Part shown: positions 13,568 to 19,829 of the stretch, one piece after another
How positions within the stretch are numbered: position 1 is the first letter of the stretch
How the letters are laid out: each line of letters opens with the position of its first letter
DNA from: JBJHBY01 sp050485745
GTDB lineage: Bacteria > Pseudomonadota > Gammaproteobacteria > Pseudomonadales > CAMLJR01
Assembly (NCBI GenBank): GCA_050485745.1
Contig: JBJHBY010000034.1
Location: forward strand, 1 to 19,829
Direction of reading: 5' to 3'
DNA length: 19,829 nt
Made by a program: the position numbers and the translations under genes
Notes under the pieces: model-generated
Told to the model about the DNA's origin: nothing
Database searches by the model: none
What the model saw: only the letters and a program-made list of their open reading frames with translations

Positions 13568-16048
13568 ATGCACGACGATGAATCACTCGATGCGGAATTT
13601 CTGGGCGCCGACGCAGTGGAGCGTGGGGAGGGCAATGCCGGTGCGGATCAGCCCGGTGGCGATCGGGAAGGTCGTGAGCTGGTCGTTCCCGACGCGGTTC
13701 TTCCCGGTGCCCTGTACCTGATTCCCGTCCCCAAGCGCCCGTTCTTTCCGGCCCAGATCCAGCCCATTGTGCTGGAGCTCGGCCCCTGGGAGGAAACCCT
13801 GACCCGGGCCTCCCGCGGCGAGCGACCGGTGCTGGGGCTGGTCTACTGTGATGAGCAGGACCCCGAGTCGGTGGACCCGGAGCAGCTGCCGCGCATCGGT
13901 ACGGCGGTGCGCATGCACCAGGCCAACTCCGATGGCAAGCACGTGCAGGTGGTGGTCCAGGGGCTGAAGCGCTTTCGCATCCGCCGCTGGCTGAGCCGCA
14001 AACCCCCTTACCTGGTCGAGGTCGATTACCCGGACAACGCCGGCGAGCGCGACAACGACGAAGTGCGCGCCTATGCCATGGCCTTGATCAATGCCATCAA
14101 GGAACTGTTGCCCCTCAACCCCCTGTACAGCGAAGAGCTGAAGCAGTACCTGTCTCGTTTCAGTCCCAACGAGCCGTCCTTGCTGACGGATTTTGGCGCG
14201 GCTATCACCACGGCCAGGGGTGAGCAGCTGCAGGAAATTCTCGACACCCTGCCGCTGCTGCGGCGGATGGAAAAAGTGCTGCTGCTGCTGCGCAAGGAAC
14301 GCGAAGTGGCGGAGATGCAAAGTCGTATCAGCGAGCAGGTCAACGAGACTATCAGCGAGCGGCAGCGCGAGTTCTTCCTGCGCGAGCAACTGAAGGTGAT
14401 CCAGAAAGAGCTGGGTATCGCCAAGGATGACCGCACCGCGGATGTCGAAACCTTTCGCGAACGGCTGAAGGGCAAGCAGTTGCCCGAGGCCGCGTCCCAT
14501 AAAATCGACGAGGAACTGGCCAAGCTGTCAATTCTCGAGACCGGCTCTCCTGAGTACGCGGTGACGCGCAATTACCTGGACTGGGCCACCAGCATGCCCT
14601 GGGGGAATCATTCGGAGGATCTACTCGATCTCAAGCGTGCGCGGCAGGTGCTGGACAGTCATCACGACGGGCTTGATGACGTGAAGCAGCGCATCATCGA
14701 GTTCCTCGCCGTGGCGAAGTTCAAGGGCGAGGTGTCCGGCTCCATCATCCTGCTGGTCGGCCCACCTGGTGTGGGCAAGACCTCGATCGGGCATTCCATT
14801 GCCGAGGCGCTGGGGCGCAAGTTCTATCGCTTCAGCCTTGGCGGCATGCGTGACGAGGCCGAGATCAAGGGGCACCGTCGCACGTACATCGGCGCCATGC
14901 CCGGCAAGCTGGTGCAGGCCCTTAAGGATGTCGAGGTGGCCAACCCGGTAATCATGCTCGACGAGATCGACAAGATCGGTGCCTCCTATCAGGGCGACCC
15001 GGCCTCGGCGCTGCTTGAGGTGCTCGACCCGGAGCAGAACGTGGACTTCCTGGACCACTACCTGGACCTGCGCCTGGATCTGTCCAAGGTGCTGTTTGTC
15101 TGCACCGCCAACCAGCTCGATACGATTCCCGGCCCGCTGCTCGACCGCATGGAGGTAATCCGGCTGGGTGGCTACATCACCGAAGAAAAGCTGGCGATTG
15201 CCCGCAATCACCTGTGGCCGCGCCTGCTGCAGCGTTCCGGTGTGCCGTCGAAGCGACTCAAAATCAGCGACGCAGCAATCCGCGCGGTGATCGAGGGCTA
15301 TGCCCGGGAAGCCGGGGTGCGCAATCTGGAAAAGCAGCTCGGACGCATCGTGCGCAAGTCCGCGGTCCGGCTGCTGGAGGATGACGACCTGCGTCTGCGC
15401 ATCGGCAAAGCCGAGGTCGAAGACCTGCTTGGCAAGCCCGTGTTCCGGCGCGAGACGGCCCGGCGTGGCGTGGGTGTGGTCACGGGCCTGGCGTGGACCG
15501 CCATGGGTGGTGCGACGCTGGCCGTGGAGTGCTCGCGCATCCATACCCTCAACCGGGGCTTTCGTCTGACCGGGCAGCTGGGCGATGTGATGAAGGAATC
15601 CGCTGACATCGCCTATGGCTATGTGATGAGTCACCTGCGGGAGTTTGGCGCCGACCCGAAATTTTTCGACGAATCCCATGTGCATCTGCACGTGCCCGAG
15701 GGGGCGACGCCGAAGGATGGGCCCAGTGCCGGCATCACCATGGCCACTGCACTGGTGTCACTGGCGCGCAACCGCGCGCTGAAAAGGCCCCTGGCCATGA
15801 CCGGTGAACTGACCCTGACTGGCGAGGTGTTGCCGGTCGGCGGTATTCGCGAGAAGGTCATCGCGGCGCGGCGCAGCGGCATCCGCGAGCTGGTGTTGCC
15901 CGAGGCCAATCAGCGCGACTACGACGAGCTGCCCGATTACATCAGGGACGGCCTGACAGTGCATTTTGCCGGGCACTTCGACGCGGTTTACGACGTGGCC
16001 TTTGGCGAGAGTGGCTCAGGGTACAGGCGAGCGGGGTCGAGGCGGTAG
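13568..16048 (+). CDS. lon: ATP-dependent Lon-type protease (endopeptidase La), AsrA-like
   Basis: An 826-residue ATP-dependent serine protease degrading misfolded and regulatory proteins in the cytosol. Domains in order: an acidic N-terminal extension (residues 1-40), the LON substrate-binding domain (VLPGALYLIPVPKRPFFPAQIQPIV onwards), a helical/coiled-coil linker (EREVAEMQSRISEQVNETISERQREFFLREQLKVIQKELG), the AAA+ module with Walker A GPPGVGKT near residue 398 and Walker B IMLDEID, and the protease domain with catalytic S720 (PKDGPSAG) and K763 (GGIREK). The Ser-Lys spacing of 43 equals that of E. coli Lon. The PKRPFFPAQ signature and the acidic extension resemble Pseudomonas AsrA, a second, heat-shock-linked Lon, rather than the housekeeping enzyme; that assignment is from memory. 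The 3' end overlaps the convergent mtfA by 61 bases. Confidence 0.93.
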   Translation: MHDDESLDAEFLGADAVERGEGNAGADQPGGDREGRELVVPDAVLPGALYLIPVPKRPFFPAQIQPIVLELGPWEETLTRASRGERPVLGLVYCDEQDPESVDPEQLPRIGTAVRMHQANSDGKHVQVVVQGLKRFRIRRWLSRKPPYLVEVDYPDNAGERDNDEVRAYAMALINAIKELLPLNPLYSEELKQYLSRFSPNEPSLLTDFGAAITTARGEQLQEILDTLPLLRRMEKVLLLLRKEREVAEMQSRISEQVNETISERQREFFLREQLKVIQKELGIAKDDRTADVETFRERLKGKQLPEAASHKIDEELAKLSILETGSPEYAVTRNYLDWATSMPWGNHSEDLLDLKRARQVLDSHHDGLDDVKQRIIEFLAVAKFKGEVSGSIILLVGPPGVGKTSIGHSIAEALGRKFYRFSLGGMRDEAEIKGHRRTYIGAMPGKLVQALKDVEVANPVIMLDEIDKIGASYQGDPASALLEVLDPEQNVDFLDHYLDLRLDLSKVLFVCTANQLDTIPGPLLDRMEVIRLGGYITEEKLAIARNHLWPRLLQRSGVPSKRLKISDAAIRAVIEGYAREAGVRNLEKQLGRIVRKSAVRLLEDDDLRLRIGKAEVEDLLGKPVFRRETARRGVGVVTGLAWTAMGGATLAVECSRIHTLNRGFRLTGQLGDVMKESADIAYGYVMSHLREFGADPKFFDESHVHLHVPEGATPKDGPSAGITMATALVSLARNRALKRPLAMTGELTLTGEVLPVGGIREKVIAARRSGIRELVLPEANQRDYDELPDYIRDGLTVHFAGHFDAVYDVAFGESGSGYRRAGSRR

Positions 16049-16767
16049 AAGCGGGCCAGGTGCCGGTAGATCTCCGGCGCCACCTCCGCCAGATAAGCCG
16101 GCGCATCGAAGAAATATTCACTGCAGACCGCGAAGCACTCCACCGGGTCACTGGCGGCGTAGGGGTCGATGGGGAGATCGTCACCCCGGGCCTCCGCCGC
16201 CAGCAGGGCAGCCATCAGTGCTGCGAAATCCCGCTGCCAGTCCTGCGCCCAGGCCGGATTGCCGAGCGCCGGGCAGCCGCTGGCCTCGCCGCCCAGCATG
16301 TCGAGCTTGTGCGCCAGCTCGTGCACCACCACATTGAAACCTTCACCGAGGCCGGACTCCTGCACCGCGGTCCAGGCCAGGATCACGGCGCCTTGCTGCG
16401 CTGTCTCGCCGGACAGCGGCCGGTGCACCCGGTGCACTATCCCGAATTCGTCCTCTTCATCGCGCTCGACCAGAAAATCGTCCGGATAAACCACAAAGCT
16501 GTAGAAACCCCGGTACCAGCCGGTATCCAGCCCGAGCAGGGGCAGGGCAGCCAGGGCGGCGATGCGCCAGGCCATGGAAGGCTCCAGGGTCAGCCCCCCG
16601 GCGGCCTGCCAGTCCTTGTCGGCCAGCAACTGTGCGGCGATACGCAGCAGGGTGTGTCGCTGGGCATCGTCCAGCCAGGCCAGCCCGGGCAGGGCATCGA
16701 GAAGGGTTGCCCGGTCCGCCTCGGGCAGAGCGTCGTCCCGCCTGCGTGAGAACGGCCACCAGCGCAT
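15988..16767 (-). CDS. mtfA: MtfA-family zinc metallopeptidase (M90)
   Basis: A 259-residue zinc-dependent peptidase of the MtfA family. In E. coli this cytosolic protein binds the Mlc repressor and so affects glucose PTS expression; whether Mlc exists here is unknown. The HExxH zinc motif is at residues 149-153 (HELAH), followed by the family's KLDMLGGEASG and a downstream glutamate-containing helix (DPVECFAVCSEYFFDAPAYL) that gives the third ligand. The N-terminal MRWWPFSRRR is typical. The ATG at 16767 begins one base before the cmoB stop at 16769, so the two genes are close enough for co-transcription. The last 61 bases are antisense to the lon 3' end; only the short C-terminal tail after FYRLDPARLYP is affected. 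Confidence 0.9.
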   Translation of the reverse strand: MRWWPFSRRRDDALPEADRATLLDALPGLAWLDDAQRHTLLRIAAQLLADKDWQAAGGLTLEPSMAWRIAALAALPLLGLDTGWYRGFYSFVVYPDDFLVERDEEDEFGIVHRVHRPLSGETAQQGAVILAWTAVQESGLGEGFNVVVHELAHKLDMLGGEASGCPALGNPAWAQDWQRDFAALMAALLAAEARGDDLPIDPYAASDPVECFAVCSEYFFDAPAYLAEVAPEIYRHLARFYRLDPARLYPEPLSPKATS

Positions 16768-16768
16768 C

Positions 16769-17740
16769 TCAGTCGGAGCGCCTCGCGGTGACGATGGCGC
16801 GCTGTGGTGCCGGATAGCCCTCCACGGTCAGCCCGGGGTTGGCGGCATCGAGGAAGCGCTCCAGGGAGTGGAACGTCATCCACTCGGTGCTGCGTTGTTC
16901 CTCGGTAGTAGTCGTGGTGACGTTGACCACCTGCACCTGCTGCAGCCCCACCTTGCGCAGCCAGGCCACCAGGCCGGCGACGCTGGGAATGAACCAGACG
17001 TTGCCCATGCGGGCATAGCGGCCCTCGGGCACCAGCACCTGGTCCCGGGCGCCGTCGATGACCAGGGTTTCCAGCACCAGTTCGCCACCGGGGCGCAGGG
17101 CCTCGCGTAATTCGATGAGGTGATCCATGGGGGAACGGCGGTGGTACAGCACCCCCATCGAGAACACCGTGTCGAACCAGGCCAGACCGGGTGGCAGCTG
17201 CTCCATCGCCAGAGGCAGAACCCAGACGCGGGGGTCCTGGATATAGCGGGCCAGCGCCTGGTACTGCATCACGAACAACGGGCTGGGGTCGATGCCCAGG
17301 ACCAGGTCCGCTCCGGCGCCACGCATGCGCCAGCAGTGGTAGCCACTGCCGCAGCCGACATCAAGGACGCGCCGTCCCGCAAGGGGGCTGATGTGCTCAC
17401 GCAGCCGCTCCCACTTCCAGTCCGAGCGCCATTCGGTATCGATGTGCAGGCCAAACAGTTCGAAGGGGCCCTTGCGCCAGGGATGCAGGTCCAGCAGCGC
17501 CTGCTTCAGTGCGGCGCGCTGCGTCGGGTCGCAGTCGCCGCGGACACGCACGGCGGCGCGGTCCAGTTCGACCGCGCTGACCGCCAGTGGAGGCAGTGCC
17601 GCAAGTGCCGCTCGCCAGCGCGGCAGGTCGCCGTAGCGCTGCTCCGACAACCCCGCGGCGATCTGCCCGGGAAGGAGATCGGCCCAGTGTTCCAGGCCGG
17701 CCTCGCGCAGCTGTGCGCAGAGCGACGCGTAATCGCTCAT
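16769..17740 (-). CDS. cmoB: tRNA U34 carboxymethyltransferase CmoB
   Basis: A 323-residue enzyme that transfers the carboxymethyl group of carboxy-SAM (made by CmoA) to 5-hydroxyuridine 34 of tRNA, giving uridine-5-oxyacetic acid and widening wobble decoding. Recognised by the family motifs HPWRKGPFELFGLHIDTEWRSDWKWERL, the SAM-binding DVGCGSGYHCWRM, GIDPSPLFVMQYQAL, FSMGVLYHRRSP, ETLVIDG and YARMGNVWFIPS. The length matches the family. The start at 17740 gives the normal N-terminus MSDYASL and overlaps the cmoA stop by four bases (ATGA), so the pair is translationally coupled. Confidence 0.96.
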   Translation of the reverse strand: MSDYASLCAQLREAGLEHWADLLPGQIAAGLSEQRYGDLPRWRAALAALPPLAVSAVELDRAAVRVRGDCDPTQRAALKQALLDLHPWRKGPFELFGLHIDTEWRSDWKWERLREHISPLAGRRVLDVGCGSGYHCWRMRGAGADLVLGIDPSPLFVMQYQALARYIQDPRVWVLPLAMEQLPPGLAWFDTVFSMGVLYHRRSPMDHLIELREALRPGGELVLETLVIDGARDQVLVPEGRYARMGNVWFIPSVAGLVAWLRKVGLQQVQVVNVTTTTTEEQRSTEWMTFHSLERFLDAANPGLTVEGYPAPQRAIVTARRSD

Positions 17741-18507
17741 CGCAGGGCCACCAGCGAGGCGAAATTGAAGCACTGGAACCAGACATCGGCGCGGCTGAAG
17801 CCGACGCGGGTCAGGCGCTGGCGGTGATCCGCCAGGGTTTCCGGGACGAGCACATTTTCCAGGGCGCTGCGCTTCTGGCTGATCTCCAGGTCGCTGTAGC
17901 CGTTGTCGCGCTTGAACTGGTGATGCAGCTCGGTGTTGAGCTGCTCCAGGTGCGGATCCTCGAAGCGGATCTTCTCCGAGAGGACCAGGATCCCCCCCGG
18001 ACGCATGCCGGCGCAGATGCGCGCCAGTACCGCCTCGCGCCCGGTGACCGGTACGAACTGCAGGGTAAAGTTGAGCACCACCACTGAAGCGTCGGTGATA
18101 TCGACGTCGCGCAGATCGGACAGGACCCAGTCGATGCCGGGGCCGCCGGGCCGGGTAGTGGCAGCATCATCGAGCCTGGCCAGGCTGGCGCGCGCCTGTT
18201 CCAGCATCGCGGGAGCATTGTCGACGGCGATGATCCGGCACTCACGGCCCTGCAGGTGGCTGGCCATGGCCAGGGTGCTGGCGCCCAGGGAGCAGCCGAG
18301 GTCGTACAGGCGGCTGCCGTCCTGTGCATGGCGTCCGGCCAGCACCCCGGTCATGGCGATGATGGTGCCGTAACCGGGCACCGAGCGCCGGATCATATCG
18401 GGAAAGACCTGCGCGACCTGGGCATCGAAGCGGAAGGCCGCGATGTGGTCCAGTGCCTGCGCATAGAGAGTGTCCTGCGTGCTGCCGCCCTGCCCGCTGT
18501 GGTCCAT
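17737..18507 (-). CDS. cmoA: Carboxy-S-adenosyl-L-methionine synthase CmoA
   Basis: A 256-residue SAM-fold enzyme that converts SAM and prephenate to carboxy-SAM, the donor used by CmoB. Diagnostic segments are FRFDAQVAQVFPDMIRRSVPGYGTII, the SAM loop YDLGCSLGASTLAM, AVDNAPAMLEQA, VVLNFTLQFVP, and ILVLSEKIRFED followed by HHQFKRDNGYSDLEISQKRSALENVL. The start is either the ATG at 18507 (MDHSG, used here), two bases after the yfbR stop, or a TTG at 18513 that overlaps that stop; GAGG lies between the optimal distances for the two. It is co-transcribed with yfbR upstream and cmoB downstream. Confidence 0.96.
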   Translation of the reverse strand: MDHSGQGGSTQDTLYAQALDHIAAFRFDAQVAQVFPDMIRRSVPGYGTIIAMTGVLAGRHAQDGSRLYDLGCSLGASTLAMASHLQGRECRIIAVDNAPAMLEQARASLARLDDAATTRPGGPGIDWVLSDLRDVDITDASVVVLNFTLQFVPVTGREAVLARICAGMRPGGILVLSEKIRFEDPHLEQLNTELHHQFKRDNGYSDLEISQKRSALENVLVPETLADHRQRLTRVGFSRADVWFQCFNFASLVALR

Positions 18508-18509
18508 GA

Positions 18510-19130
18510 TCAATGGGCCTCGCCACTGTTGCTGCCGGCGGCCGGAGCCACCAGCAGTTCGTCCAGGGTCAGGGTATAGGCGGGAGCAAAAGTGCGCATG
18601 AAATAGTCGACCTCGGGAAGGCGGGATTCACTCAGGCGCTGGCGAATCTGCTCCGCGGCCTTGGCGAACTCGCCATTGCCGGCCTGCAGCTCGGCCTGGC
18701 ACTTGAGCCAGGCGGCGATGGTGTCTGCGGCCTTGATCAGGGTGTGGTGCTCCTCCGGCAGCTCATCCTGCACCACGAGAGGACGAAAATCCTCGCGCAG
18801 TGATTCCGGCAACAGTGCCACCAGGTCACGCTCGGCGCTGCGCTCGATGGATTGGTAGGCCTGGCGGATGGCCCGGGAGTGGTACTTCACTGGCGAGGGC
18901 AGGTCCCCGGTGATGACTTCCGAACAGTCGTGGTAGAGGGCGGCGGTGGCCACCGCGCAGGCGTCGACGTCACCGCCGAAATGACGGTTGCGGACCAGGG
19001 CCAGGACGTGCGCGAGGGTGGCCACCTCCCAGCTGTGCTCCATGACGTTTTCCTGGATGGTGTTGCGCTTCAGCCCCCAGCGCTGGATCCAGCGCAGCTT
19101 GCTGATATAGGCGAAAAAGTGGCTGACCAT
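18510..19130 (-). CDS. yfbR: 5'-deoxynucleotidase YfbR (HD domain)
   Basis: A 206-residue HD-domain phosphohydrolase that removes phosphate from deoxyribonucleoside 5'-monophosphates in the cytosol. It aligns along its length with E. coli YfbR from SHFFAYISKLRWIQRWGLKRN to AYTLTLDEL. The metal and catalytic residues are present: H32 (ENVMEHS), H67-D68 (ALYHDCSE) and D136 (IKAADTIAAW), plus GDLPSPVKY. A short C-terminal Ala/Gly/Ser tail replaces the E. coli ending. It is the first gene of the run yfbR-cmoA-cmoB; a modest promoter lies in the 70-base gap upstream. Confidence 0.94.
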   Translation of the reverse strand: MVSHFFAYISKLRWIQRWGLKRNTIQENVMEHSWEVATLAHVLALVRNRHFGGDVDACAVATAALYHDCSEVITGDLPSPVKYHSRAIRQAYQSIERSAERDLVALLPESLREDFRPLVVQDELPEEHHTLIKAADTIAAWLKCQAELQAGNGEFAKAAEQIRQRLSESRLPEVDYFMRTFAPAYTLTLDELLVAPAAGSNSGEAH

Positions 19131-19161
19131 GGGGGCGACCGGGTGCTGGAACAGGCCGTCA

Positions 19162-19190
19162 ACTATAACGAAAGGCTGTCTAAATATCCA
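19162..19190 (-). promoter_or_regulatory. Possible sigma70 promoter of yfbR-cmoA-cmoB
   Basis: In the AT-richer 70-base gap upstream of yfbR, the minus strand has TATAGT (19167-19162) and, 17 bases before it, TGGATA (19190-19185), four of six matches to TTGACA. The start would fall about 25 bases before the yfbR ATG. The match is modest, and nothing else in the gap looks like a promoter. Confidence 0.4.
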
Positions 19191-19200
19191 GTTGCCGGAC

Positions 19201-19829
19201 TCAGTCCATTGACCGCCTGCCGAGACGTTCCAGCAGGGTGGCCAGCCGCTCGAGGCTGACCGGCTTGCTCAGGTGGGCATCCATGCCAGCGGCCTGGCTG
19301 CGCTCGCGGTGCTCCGGCAGCGCATGGGCGGTCAGGGCCACGATCGGCAGCGCCGGCAAGCCGCGGCTGCGCTCGTGGGCGCGGATGCGCAAGGTCGCGG
19401 CATAGCCGTCCAGCTCAGGCATCTCGCAATCCATCAGCACCAGATCGTAGCGTTCGTGGTCGGTGGTCGCGGCCGTGGCCGCCTCCAGCCCATTGGTAGC
19501 GGTATCGACGGCAACACCCAGTGTCTCCAGCATGGCCAGCAGTACCCGGCGGTTGACCGGGTTGTCTTCCGCCAGCAGCACGCAGAGGCCGCGCAGTGCG
19601 GTTCCGGGGCTGTGCTCCTCCGGTGTGTCCTGCTGTTCCTGCAGGGCGCGAGTGAGAATCAACTGCAATTGACTGGCGGAGGTGGGTTTGACATGGGCCG
19701 AGACGAAGCCGCTGGTCGCCAGCTGCTGTCGCCGCGGCAGGACGGAGGAGGCGGTGAGCAGGACGCGCGAGGACGGCTCGAGCTCGGCCTCGGCCAGGGC
19801 GAGGGGGATCGACGCCGCAGAGGTGTTCC
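19201..19829 (-). CDS. Hybrid sensor histidine kinase, C-terminal receiver domains (partial, 5' end outside window)
   Basis: The reading frame is open from the window edge to the TGA at 19201, giving the last 208 residues. The C-terminal domain is a complete response-regulator receiver: LCVLLAEDNPVNRRVLLAMLE (acidic pocket), LVLMDCEMPELDGYAATLRIR with the phospho-accepting aspartate in LMDCEMP, PIVALTAHA and AHLSKPVSLERL. Before it is the end of another receiver-like domain (RVLLTASSVLPRRQQLATSGFVSAHVKPTSASQLQLILTRAL), which keeps the KP motif. Two tandem receivers at the C-terminus are typical of hybrid kinases of the BarA/unorthodox type, with sensor, HisKA and HATPase domains further upstream outside the window. 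The signal sensed is not visible. Confidence 0.85.
   Translation of the reverse strand, partial: NTSAASIPLALAEAELEPSSRVLLTASSVLPRRQQLATSGFVSAHVKPTSASQLQLILTRALQEQQDTPEEHSPGTALRGLCVLLAEDNPVNRRVLLAMLETLGVAVDTATNGLEAATAATTDHERYDLVLMDCEMPELDGYAATLRIRAHERSRGLPALPIVALTAHALPEHRERSQAAGMDAHLSKPVSLERLATLLERLGRRSMD

Noticed and set aside
14621..15691. 356-codon minus-strand open frame over the lon gene
   Set aside because: Antisense shadow of the AAA+ and protease domains.

Overview
The window is GC-rich, gene-dense bacterial chromosome, almost certainly from a gammaproteobacterium. The cmoA-cmoB pair, YfbR, MtfA and a RudS/YbgA-type gene next to a photolyase all point there. A marine oligotrophic lineage such as the Halieaceae is my guess and not something the sequence proves. 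Two 10-N gaps (338-347 and 11691-11700) show it is a draft assembly. I see no tRNA, rRNA, insertion sequence, prophage, CRISPR array or origin. Genes fill nearly all of it; no gene-free stretch exceeds about 125 bases.

Left block (1-3680, minus strand): a subgroup-1c aspartate aminotransferase cut by the window edge, with its own good sigma70-type promoter. Next come a DUF1631 protein and a small PilZ protein in one operon, a probable cyclic-di-GMP output pair.

Central block (3803-13486, plus strand): a renalase-like flavoprotein is followed by a tightly packed ten-gene operon. The order is RudS-like tRNA 4-thiouridine desulfidase (DUF523-DUF1722), class I photolyase, SnoaL-like protein, short-chain dehydrogenase, FAD amine-oxidase-like enzyme, DUF1365, CFA-synthase-family methyltransferase, DUF2878 membrane protein, an unrecognised exported protein and a second SnoaL-like protein. 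Many junctions are 4-base stop/start overlaps. The genes suggest a light or singlet-oxygen response acting on tRNA, DNA and membrane lipid. Boxes resembling RpoE/ChrR (ECF11) promoters, TGATCC followed by a CGTA-type -10, stand before the renalase-like gene, before the operon and inside the DUF1365 gene. The last two are identical in both hexamers and in spacing. The methyltransferase keeps its SAM site but appears to lack two bicarbonate-binding residues of E. coli Cfa, so it may make a methyl-branched lipid rather than a cyclopropane.

Right block (13568-19829): an AsrA-like Lon protease on the plus strand has a strong sigma32 (heat-shock) promoter match. It converges with and overlaps mtfA. 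On the minus strand follow cmoB, cmoA and yfbR, apparently one operon in the order yfbR-cmoA-cmoB and perhaps mtfA, and then the C-terminal receiver domains of a hybrid histidine kinase running off the edge.
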